DNA of 5,519 nt, taken from contig JASHYW010000514.1 of NCBI GenBank assembly GCA_030042885.1, positions 1-5,519 of the forward strand. Reading direction: 5' to 3'. Shown here in pieces: positions 1 through 4,980 of this stretch. Under the pieces are notes generated by a model, which ran no database searches, was not told the origin of the DNA, and saw nothing but the letters and a program-made list of their open reading frames with translations. Source of the stretch: Streptosporangiaceae bacterium. Its GTDB lineage: Bacteria; Actinomycetota; Actinomycetes; Streptosporangiales; Streptosporangiaceae. Every line of letters begins with the position of its first letter. The stretch's first letter is position 1. The position numbers were made by a program, and so were the translations under genes.

Positions 1-118
1 TCCCGCGGCCCGGCGGGAGCCTGGTTTCCGGCGGGGTGCCGCGGGCATGGCCGGACCGAGGTACCACGGAACTTCGGAGAAACCTGATTGAACCGCAGCC
101 GGAGCGAGGCCGCTCGGA

Positions 119-400
119 TCAGACGGTGAGGGCTACGTCCTGGCCCTCGCGGGCCAAGACGGTCTCATCGTCGAACCATACCCCGCCCTCGGCGAGGTAG
201 CGGAAGTGCAGCGTGCTGCCGGCCGGGACCGTCACCGCGGCGCTTCGGGTGTGGTTCGCGCGGCGCCGCAGCGGGTGGGCGAGGGGATCCCAGTCGTTGA
301 AGTTACCCACCACAGAAACGGCTCCATCCGGCTCATCAGCCGGGAGCGCGAAGGTGACGCGGACCTTGCCGTCGCGTCCGGGCTTGGATGTCTTGATCAA
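119..400 (-). CDS. Stand-alone CBM48 / AMPK-beta-like glycogen-binding protein
   Basis: A 93-residue protein made of a single early-set (E-set) carbohydrate-binding domain of the CBM48/isoamylase N-terminal family, which binds alpha-glucans such as glycogen. Visible family signatures are VTFALPAD (residues 15-22), the core VVGNFNDWDP (30-39) with Trp37, the basic patch RRR (45-47) and FRYLAEGGVWFDDE (66-79) with Trp75; the two Trp residues are the likely sugar-stacking positions. There is no catalytic domain, signal peptide or membrane segment, so it should be cytosolic. I chose the TTG start because GGAGAAGG lies just before it (GGAG 7 nt upstream) and related proteins begin Met-Ile-Lys. An in-frame GTG at 424 would add 8 residues but lacks a ribosome site. 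It lies 146 bases downstream of the GNAT-AAA gene on the same strand. Its biological role is unknown; fold assignment is secure, ligand inferred. Confidence 0.85.
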   Translation of the reverse strand: MIKTSKPGRDGKVRVTFALPADEPDGAVSVVGNFNDWDPLAHPLRRRANHTRSAAVTVPAGSTLHFRYLAEGGVWFDDETVLAREGQDVALTV

Positions 401-403
401 CTG

Positions 404-411
404 CCTTCTCC
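404..411 (-). promoter_or_regulatory. Shine-Dalgarno site that decides a TTG start
   Basis: On the minus strand the sequence reads GGAGAAGGCAG directly before TTG at 400-398. GGAG sits 7 nt from the TTG, a standard spacing. The competing in-frame GTG at 424-422 is preceded by no purine-rich site, so translation of the CBM48 protein probably begins at TTG. Confidence 0.6.
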
Positions 412-441
412 ATCCGGAGCTCACCTACGTCGAACGAGTCG

Positions 442-447
442 ATTATC
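442..447 (-). promoter_or_regulatory. Possible -10 box for the CBM48 gene
   Basis: The minus strand reads GATAAT at 447-442, one mismatch from TATAAT, in a locally AT-rich patch (441-455) within otherwise GC-rich DNA. It would place the transcript start near 435, about 35 nt before the TTG start. The hexamer at the usual -35 distance (AGCGAA at 470-465) is a poor match, so this is only a suggestion that the CBM48 gene has its own promoter. Confidence 0.3.
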
Positions 448-499
448 TCGAATATGCGGGCGGGTTCGCTGGCTTTTGCTGCCGGCGTGTCGGATCAGG

Positions 500-545
500 C
501 GCCGGTGTGCCGGAGCTTGGGCGAGGGTCGCCGAGATCACCGGCG
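500..545 (-). terminator. Nested hairpins just after the GNAT-AAA stop codon
   Basis: Perfect 8-bp arms, CGCCGGTG at 500-507 and CACCGGCG at 538-545, enclose 30 bases that contain a second hairpin (GGCGA 520-524, TCGCC 528-532, 3-nt loop). On the minus strand the outer stem starts two bases after the stop codon of the GNAT-AAA gene. No T-run follows, as is common in high-GC actinobacteria, so it may be a terminator, an RNA 3'-end stabiliser or chance in GC-rich DNA. Confidence 0.3.
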
Positions 546-546
546 G

Positions 547-1824
547 TCACACCCGGGCGTAGTCCTTGATGTCCTGCTCGAACTCGGTCACGAGCTCCGG
601 GGTGAGGGTACGCCGGGTCTGGCCGATGGCGTGCACGACGTCGGCCGTGGCCGCTTGTTCCGCGCCGTGCTCGAACATGACGCGCTCGAACACCAGCTGC
701 GCGGTCCTGCGGGCGGCGAACTCGATGTCGGCCGGAGTGAACAGCCGCGACTCCTCGACGATCGCGGTCATGTCCAGCTCGCCGTGCGGGATCGCGGCCA
801 GGTAGCGGTCCCAGATCGCCTCCCGGGCGACCGCGTCGGGCGGGCCGACGGGAATGACGTAGTCGAACCTGCCGTGCCGCAGGAACGCGCTGTCCAGCGC
901 GCGTACCGAGTTCGTGGCGCAGATGAGCAGGCGCTCTTCCTGCTCACGGAACGGCGGGATGAGCTTGAGCATCTCGTTGGTGACGCCCTGCGCCGCTGAG
1001 ACCGTGCGCGGCTGGCGCGATCCGGCGATCTCTTCCACCTCGTCGATGAACAGCACGACCTTGTCCAGCTCGCCCACCATCCAGAACGCCTCCCGCAGGG
1101 CGGCGGCCAGGCCGGCCGGGGACTCGCCGGCCAGCCGCGAAGGGAACAGCTCCACGAACGGCCAGCCCAGCCGCGACGCGACACCCTTGGCGAACGTAGT
1201 CTTGCCGGTTCCCGGCGGGCCGAACAGCACGATCGCCCGGGGCGGCACCAGGCCGAGCCGTTCGGCCAGCTGCGGCTGAGCCAGGGGCAGGATGACCCGC
1301 CGCTCGATCAGCTCCTTCTCCTTGACCATGCCGCCGAGCTGATCCCAGGCGCCAGCCCGGACCATGCGGCCGCCGAGCTGGCCGAGCACCCCGGCGCTGC
1401 CCGGGTGCACCGGCTCGACCCGCTCGTAGAAGACCATCTCCCGGTGCGCGACATACCCGGCGTGCTCCAGGGCCAGCGCGCCGATGTCGCTCTCGCCCGC
1501 CAGCAGGCACTGGATCCGGTGCACCCCGGCCGCCACCAGCCGCCGCTCGAGCTCGCCGAGCATCGCGCTGCCGATGCCGCGGTGCCGCCACGCCGGAGCC
1601 AGGCTGATCCGCATCAGCCAGGCCCGGTCGTCGCTCACGGCGGCGACCGCGGTTCCCACCAGCTCCTCGCCGACGACGGCCACGACCGCGGGCTGGTGGG
1701 ACCGGACGGAGGCGATCAGGTCCGACAGCGCGAACACGGGCGCCTCGCCGCTGGCCGCCGGGTCGTCCCACAGCCGGACGGCCGCATCGAGATCATCGGC
1801 GTGGAAATCACGCACCCGCCACAT
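547..1824 (-). CDS. GNAT acetyltransferase fused to classical AAA ATPase
   Basis: A 425-residue two-domain protein, numbered here from the ATG at 1824. Residues 1-136 form a GNAT N-acetyltransferase domain: acetyl-CoA motif A is RISLAPAWRHRGIG, ending with R80-H-R-G-I-G85, and HAGY (121-124) is the usual C-terminal motif. A linker leads to a classical AAA module starting at AWDQLGG (159-165). It has Walker A GPPGTGKT (202-209), Walker B VVLFIDE (256-262), sensor-1 Asn305, arginine fingers R316 and R319 in FLRHGRFD, and a sensor-2-like helix TPADIEFAARR (363-373). All ATPase residues are present, so it should assemble and hydrolyse ATP, but the pore-loop aromatic is replaced by Leu231. No signal or membrane segment is seen. 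The acetylation target and the ATPase client are unknown. An in-frame GTG at 1830 is an alternative start; neither has a clear ribosome site. It is divergent from the ligase gene. Confidence 0.88.
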   Translation of the reverse strand: MWRVRDFHADDLDAAVRLWDDPAASGEAPVFALSDLIASVRSHQPAVVAVVGEELVGTAVAAVSDDRAWLMRISLAPAWRHRGIGSAMLGELERRLVAAGVHRIQCLLAGESDIGALALEHAGYVAHREMVFYERVEPVHPGSAGVLGQLGGRMVRAGAWDQLGGMVKEKELIERRVILPLAQPQLAERLGLVPPRAIVLFGPPGTGKTTFAKGVASRLGWPFVELFPSRLAGESPAGLAAALREAFWMVGELDKVVLFIDEVEEIAGSRQPRTVSAAQGVTNEMLKLIPPFREQEERLLICATNSVRALDSAFLRHGRFDYVIPVGPPDAVAREAIWDRYLAAIPHGELDMTAIVEESRLFTPADIEFAARRTAQLVFERVMFEHGAEQAATADVVHAIGQTRRTLTPELVTEFEQDIKDYARV

Positions 1825-1856
1825 TGCCACCGCATCAGTGTGTCATCCGGCCTGAG

Positions 1857-1869
1857 GGCACGGCGTGCC
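1857..1869. promoter_or_regulatory. 13-bp palindrome in the divergent GNAT-AAA / ligase region
   Basis: GGCACGGCGTGCC is a perfect inverted repeat (6-bp half-sites around a single central base), 27 bases before the ligase GTG and 32 bases before the first possible start of the divergent gene. Its position would suit an operator controlling one or both genes. This is inference from symmetry and location only; no regulator is encoded nearby, and GC-rich palindromes arise by chance. Confidence 0.3.
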
Positions 1870-1896
1870 ATGATCGGGAAAGGCGAAGGGAGCGCT

Positions 1897-3657
1897 GTGA
1901 AGTATGAGACCGTCGCCGAGGCTTACCGCGACCTGGAGCAGGTCAGCAGCAGGCTGGCGCTGATCGAGCGCCTGGCCGTGCTGGTGGCCCAGACGCCGGC
2001 CGAGCTGCTGCCCGTGGTCTGCTACCTGTGCCAGGGGCTGATCGCGCCGGAGTTCGCGGGCGTGGACCTCGGAATGGCTGAGAAGATGGCCGTCCGCGCG
2101 GTGGCCGCCGCCACCGGTACAGGTGCCGAGCAGGTCGCGGCCCGGGTGCGGGAGACCGGGGACCTGGGCCAGGCCGCCGAGCAGCTGCTGACCGCGACCG
2201 CGGCCGGACGGCCGGCTGGGCTGACGGTTACGGCGGTGGTGAACACGCTGCGCCAGATCGCCAACGCGGAGGGGCCGGGCTCGCAGGGCCGCAAGCTGGA
2301 GCTGCTGGCCGGGCTGCTCGGCCAGGCCACCCCGCTCGAGGCCCGCTACGTGCTGCGCCTGGTCACCGGGAACTTGCGGCTGGGCATCGGCACGCCCACC
2401 ATCCTGGACGCGCTCGCGCAGGTCTATGCCGGCGGGCGGGCCGGCCGGCCGGTGCTGGAGCGCGCCTACAACATCTGCTGCGACCTGGGCCAGGTGGCGG
2501 CCGCGTTGGCCAGCGGCGGGCTGGCGGCGGTCGAGCAGATCCGGGTGCGCCCGGGCAACCCGGTGCGGGTCATGCTCGCCCAGCGGCTGTCCGACGCCAG
2601 CGAGATCCTGAGCAAGCTGGGCGGGGAGTGCGCGGCCGAGTACAAGTACGACGGCGTCCGGGTCCAGGCGCACCGGACCGCCGACGGGGCGATCGAGCTG
2701 TTCACCCGGCGGCTGGAGGAGATCAGCACCCAGTTCCCCGACGTCGTCGAGTTGCTGGCGGCAGGGCTGGGCCCCCGTGAGGCGATCCTCGAGGGAGAGG
2801 TCGTCGCATACGACGCGGCCGCCGGGGAACTCCGGCCGTTCCAGGAGGTCATGTTCAGGCGGCGCAAGTACGGGATCGCCGAGGCCGTCCGGGATGTGCC
2901 GGTGGGCCTGTTCTGCTTCGAGCTGCTGTACGCCGACGGCCAGGACCTGACCAGGCTGCCCTACCCGCGGCGGCGCGCCGCCCTGGCCGAGGCGATCACC
3001 GTGTCTGCGCAGCTGCGGCTGACCACCGCCGTCGAGGTCAGTACCCCCGAAGCCCTGGACGCGGCGTTCGAGCAGGCGGTCACCGACGGCTGCGAAGGCC
3101 TGATGTGCAAGTCGGTGAGCCCAGCGGCGGTCTACCAGGCCGGCGCGCGCGGCTGGCTGTGGATCAAGCTCAAGCGCGACTACCGCACCGAGCTGTCCGA
3201 CACCGTGGACCTGGTCGTGGTCGGCGCGTACGCGGGGCGCGGACGCCGCGCGGGTGTTTACGGCGCGGTGCTGCTGGCCGCCTATGACCCGGACGCCGAC
3301 GTCTTCCGCACCGTGACCAAGTGCGGCGCCGGGTTCTCCGACGCCGACCTGGCCTCGCTCCCTGTCAGGCTGGCGCCGCTGGCCAGCGCGCACCAGCCCG
3401 CCCGGGTCGACTCCCGCCAGGACCCCGACGTATGGTTCGAGCCCGGGCTCGTGCTGGAGATCCTCAGCGCCGAGCTGACCCTGTCCCCCAACTACACGGC
3501 CGGCTGGGGCCAGGTCAAGGAGAACGCCGGGCTGGCCATGCGCTTCCCCCGGTTCACCGGGCGATGGCGCGACGACAAGTCCGCGGAGGACGCCACCACC
3601 ATCGGCGAGCTGGTCGACCTGTACCGCACCGCGCGGCGGGCACCGGCAGGCAGCTGA
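1897..3657 (+). CDS. lig: ATP-dependent DNA ligase, archaeal/LigB type
   Basis: A 586-residue ATP-dependent DNA ligase, which seals nicks in duplex DNA through a ligase-adenylate intermediate. The N-terminal DNA-binding domain (about 1-215) begins with KYETVAEAYRDLE and contains LGMAEKMAVRA (58-68) and GNLRLGIGTPTIL (158-170), typical of the archaeal ligase I group. The nucleotidyltransferase core follows: motif I EYKYDGVR with adenylated Lys250, motif III ELFTRR (267-272), motif IIIa AILEGE (296-301), motif IV EGLMCK (400-405) and motif V WIKLKRDY (422-429). The OB-fold ends with motif VI RFPRFTGRWRDDK (549-561). All catalytic residues are intact and the length suits the family. I chose GTG at 1897, preceded by GAAGGGAG (1885-1892), because homology begins there; an in-frame ATG at 1870 would add nine unlikely residues. 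No Ku, primase or nuclease gene adjoins, so it is probably an accessory ligase beside NAD-dependent LigA, which is inferred. Confidence 0.95.
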   Translation: MKYETVAEAYRDLEQVSSRLALIERLAVLVAQTPAELLPVVCYLCQGLIAPEFAGVDLGMAEKMAVRAVAAATGTGAEQVAARVRETGDLGQAAEQLLTATAAGRPAGLTVTAVVNTLRQIANAEGPGSQGRKLELLAGLLGQATPLEARYVLRLVTGNLRLGIGTPTILDALAQVYAGGRAGRPVLERAYNICCDLGQVAAALASGGLAAVEQIRVRPGNPVRVMLAQRLSDASEILSKLGGECAAEYKYDGVRVQAHRTADGAIELFTRRLEEISTQFPDVVELLAAGLGPREAILEGEVVAYDAAAGELRPFQEVMFRRRKYGIAEAVRDVPVGLFCFELLYADGQDLTRLPYPRRRAALAEAITVSAQLRLTTAVEVSTPEALDAAFEQAVTDGCEGLMCKSVSPAAVYQAGARGWLWIKLKRDYRTELSDTVDLVVVGAYAGRGRRAGVYGAVLLAAYDPDADVFRTVTKCGAGFSDADLASLPVRLAPLASAHQPARVDSRQDPDVWFEPGLVLEILSAELTLSPNYTAGWGQVKENAGLAMRFPRFTGRWRDDKSAEDATTIGELVDLYRTARRAPAGS

Positions 3658-3670
3658 GCAGCGTTGACGA

Positions 3671-3689
3671 AGCCCCGCCCACAGGGGCT
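3671..3689 (+). terminator. Small GC-rich hairpin after the ligase gene
   Basis: AGCCCC (3671-3676) and GGGGCT (3684-3689) can form a 6-bp stem with a 7-nt loop, 14 bases beyond the ligase stop codon. There is no T-run. It could contribute to ending the ligase transcript together with the larger dyad just downstream, but on its own it is weak. Confidence 0.25.
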
Positions 3690-3711
3690 CGCGGCAGGCC
3701 AGGCCGACGCG

Positions 3712-3757
3712 CCACGGATCGTTCGGTGAAAATTTCAAGATTCCGAACGGGCCGTGG
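3712..3757. terminator. Long dyad with AT-rich loop between convergent genes, probable terminator
   Basis: Arms 3712-3726 and 3743-3757 pair over 15 positions: CCACGG with CCGTGG, then one A-G mismatch, one T-G wobble and a C-G pair, then GTTCGG with CCGAAC. The 16-nt loop (3727-3742) is AT-rich and contains the near-palindrome TGAAAATTTCA. The dyad lies 55 bases after the ligase stop and 33 bases beyond the stop of the convergent DUF1707 gene, the expected place for a terminator. Pairing is better in the plus-strand RNA, where the T-G pair becomes a U-G wobble; in minus-strand RNA it is an A-C mismatch. A short TCTTA follows on the plus side. It could act in both directions. Confidence 0.5.
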
Positions 3758-3789
3758 TCTTACGGTCCCGAGCCCGACCGCGGCCGGGA

Positions 3790-4443
3790 CTAGGTGAACC
3801 GGTCGCGCCGCGACCGGCGGTCGGAGCGCCGGTCTCTCCGCGACTCCGGGGTTCGCCCGCTGCGGTAGATCCGGATCCCGCCGACCAGCGAGAACGCGCG
3901 GATATGGACGGTTGGCGCGCCGGGGCCTGGCTCCGGCCCGCCTTCGATCCTGGTGCCGCCGACCAGGCCGAAGCCCGATGCCTCGACCCGGATCCCCGGG
4001 GGGACCGTGATCCTGGTCCCTCCCACCAGCGCTACCTTGGTCAACGTGACCTCTGGGGCGGCCAGCTGTGCCTCACTGAGGTCCAGCCGGGTGCCGCCGA
4101 CGATGCTGACGGTGATGACATGGCGGTCCATCCGCCACGGCCCGTGGACCCTCAGGCCGCCGATCGGCGAGACGTGCCAGGAGGGTGAGGCGGCGGCAGA
4201 CCCGGTGGCGGCGGTCCCGGCCGTGGCGACGTCTGCGGGAAGGTCGGCGACCAGGCGGTCAAGTTCGGCCCGGGTCCGGGCCGCGGTGGCGAGTTCCATC
4301 CGCTGGCTGAACTCCTCCAGGGTCAGCCGCCCGTCCCCGCTGGCCGCGCTGAGCCGCTCGACGGTCGCATCGCGTTCGGCGTCCGAGGCCCGGATGCCCG
4401 CGGCTGGCTCGTCACCCGTGGTTCCACCAGTGGTTTCGCCCAT
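3790..4443 (-). CDS. DUF1707 protein with five-fold Gly-Gly beta-repeat region
   Basis: A 217-residue protein of unknown function. Residues 17-69 are a DUF1707 domain, a short helical module abundant in actinobacteria: IRASDAERD (17-25), then LTLEEFSQRMELATAARTR (40-58) and ELDRLVADLP (60-69). An Ala/Ser/Thr linker (70-88) leads to a region like the C-terminal part of LiaF-type cell-wall stress proteins, with five repeats of the form [IV]GGxR: IGGLRV, VGGTRL, VGGTRI, VGGTRI and VGGIRI, whose first Gly residues are at 95, 116, 141, 162 and 188. This suggests stacked beta-strands. The tail from 193 is Arg/Asp/Ser-rich. There is no signal peptide or transmembrane helix, unlike many DUF1707 proteins, so it should be cytosolic or peripheral. 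The ATG at 4443 is preceded by GGAGG at 4452-4448; an upstream in-frame ATG at 4485 has a poorer site. A role in envelope-stress sensing is possible but not shown. Confidence 0.85.
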   Translation of the reverse strand: MGETTGGTTGDEPAAGIRASDAERDATVERLSAASGDGRLTLEEFSQRMELATAARTRAELDRLVADLPADVATAGTAATGSAAASPSWHVSPIGGLRVHGPWRMDRHVITVSIVGGTRLDLSEAQLAAPEVTLTKVALVGGTRITVPPGIRVEASGFGLVGGTRIEGGPEPGPGAPTVHIRAFSLVGGIRIYRSGRTPESRRDRRSDRRSRRDRFT

Positions 4444-4518
4444 CGTGCCTCCGCCTGCCGGACCCTGCCCGCCCGCGACCACCATAGCCGCCTGCGGGTA
4501 GAAGTATTCGATCGGATC

Positions 4519-4530
4519 CGCCGGCCGGCG
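4519..4530. promoter_or_regulatory. 12-bp palindrome in the divergent DUF1707 / thioesterase region
   Basis: CGCCGGCCGGCG is perfectly self-complementary and overlaps by two bases the neighbouring 8-bp palindrome CGGATCCG (4513-4520). It lies 10 bases before the proposed -10 box of the thioesterase gene, where a bound repressor could block polymerase. Symmetry and position are the only support; low-complexity G/C palindromes are expected by chance in such DNA. Confidence 0.25.
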
Positions 4531-4539
4531 CACCGGACT

Positions 4540-4545
4540 TACGAT
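4540..4545 (+). promoter_or_regulatory. Possible -10 box of the thioesterase gene
   Basis: TACGAT matches the TAnnnT pattern of actinobacterial housekeeping -10 boxes and lies 28 bases before the ATG at 4574, leaving room for a short leader with the ribosome site AAGGAG at 4561-4566. The hexamer 17 bases upstream (TCCGCC) is not a good -35. The opposite strand reads TATCGT at 4546-4541, so the same spot could also serve the divergent DUF1707 gene. Confidence 0.35.
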
Positions 4546-4573
4546 ACGACCGTCCCTGCGAAGGAGCGAACGC

Positions 4574-4969
4574 ATGGCCGCGATGTTCGAGCGCCTTGTC
4601 CATGTCAGGTGGCGTGACACGGACGCCATGGGACACGTCAATCACGCGGTCTTCCTCACCTACCTGGAGGAGGCCAGGGACGCGTTCTACACGCAGGCCC
4701 TGGGCAGTGATCCGCATTACGTGGTCGTCCGGCTCGAGGTGGACCTGCGCGCGGAGGTCCGCCACACCGATCAGGAGGTGACGGTGCGGATACAGGCGGA
4801 GCGGCTGGGTACCACGAGCCTGACCACCCGCGAAACGATCCTCACCCCATCGGGGGACGTGGCGGCCGAGGCGCGCGTCATCACGGTCCGCTGGGACCCC
4901 GGCCAGCGCCGGCCCGTCCCGTTCAGCGAGACCGAGCGCACGCGACTGGCGGCATCAATGGCCGGATGA
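4574..4969 (+). CDS. Hotdog-fold acyl-CoA thioesterase (4HBT / YbgC-like)
   Basis: A 131-residue single-domain hotdog-fold thioesterase of the 4-hydroxybenzoyl-CoA thioesterase/YbgC group, which hydrolyses acyl-CoA thioesters to free acid and CoA. The family signature is near the N-terminus: VRWRDTDAMGHVNHAVFLTYLEEAR (residues 11-35), with Asp17 as the expected catalytic acid and GHVNH at 20-24 opening the central helix. The strands that follow (EVDLRAEVRHTDQEVTVRIQA, 54-74; TSLTTRETI, 80-88; AEARVITVRWD, 97-107) match the usual fold, and the length is normal for the family. Such enzymes work as dimers or tetramers in the cytosol. The ATG is strongly supported by AAGGAG seven bases upstream. 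The gene stands alone on its strand, divergent from the DUF1707 gene and converging on the hydrolase gene with 11 bases between stops. The acyl substrate cannot be read from the sequence. Confidence 0.92.
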   Translation: MAAMFERLVHVRWRDTDAMGHVNHAVFLTYLEEARDAFYTQALGSDPHYVVVRLEVDLRAEVRHTDQEVTVRIQAERLGTTSLTTRETILTPSGDVAAEARVITVRWDPGQRRPVPFSETERTRLAASMAG

Positions 4970-4980
4970 CGGCCTTGGGT

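Noticed and set aside
1..118. A 6-bp hairpin TCCCGC/GCGGGA at 1-18 and a minus-strand ATG at 49 open to the left edge.
   Set aside because: The hairpin is 100 bases from the nearest stop and has no T-run. The ATG lacks a ribosome site and only 16 codons are visible, too little to call a gene.
206..999. Plus-strand frames of 118 to 181 codons over the CBM48 and GNAT-AAA genes.
   Set aside because: They are antisense to well-supported genes, have no recognisable motifs and show skewed composition.
944..1771. A minus-strand 275-codon frame overlapping the GNAT-AAA gene in another register.
   Set aside because: Its product is almost entirely Arg, Gly, Ala and Pro, with no domain; the overlapping frame carries complete GNAT and AAA motifs.
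1405..1896. An open stretch in the ligase frame that would extend the protein by 164 residues upstream.
   Set aside because: It runs antisense through the GNAT domain of the neighbouring gene, has no ligase homology, and a good ribosome site with family-matching N-terminus occurs at 1897.
1897..3657. Interpretation of the ligase locus as a bacterial non-homologous end-joining module.
   Set aside because: There is no Ku gene, no LigD-type polymerase or phosphoesterase domain, and the ligase itself has the archaeal/LigB layout with its own DNA-binding domain.
1843..3738. A long minus-strand frame of 631 codons opposite the ligase gene.
   Set aside because: It is antisense to a ligase frame with every catalytic motif. 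Its translation is rich in Gly, Gln, Pro, Arg and His with no recognisable domain, typical of a shadow frame in GC-rich DNA.
3754..4501. Plus-strand frames of 144 and 182 codons opposite the DUF1707 gene.
   Set aside because: They oppose a gene with a clear DUF1707 domain and repeat pattern; their repeated segments simply mirror the Gly-Gly repeat codons.
4970..4980. Possible terminator between the convergent thioesterase and hydrolase genes.
   Set aside because: Only 11 bases separate the stops and they contain no inverted repeat.
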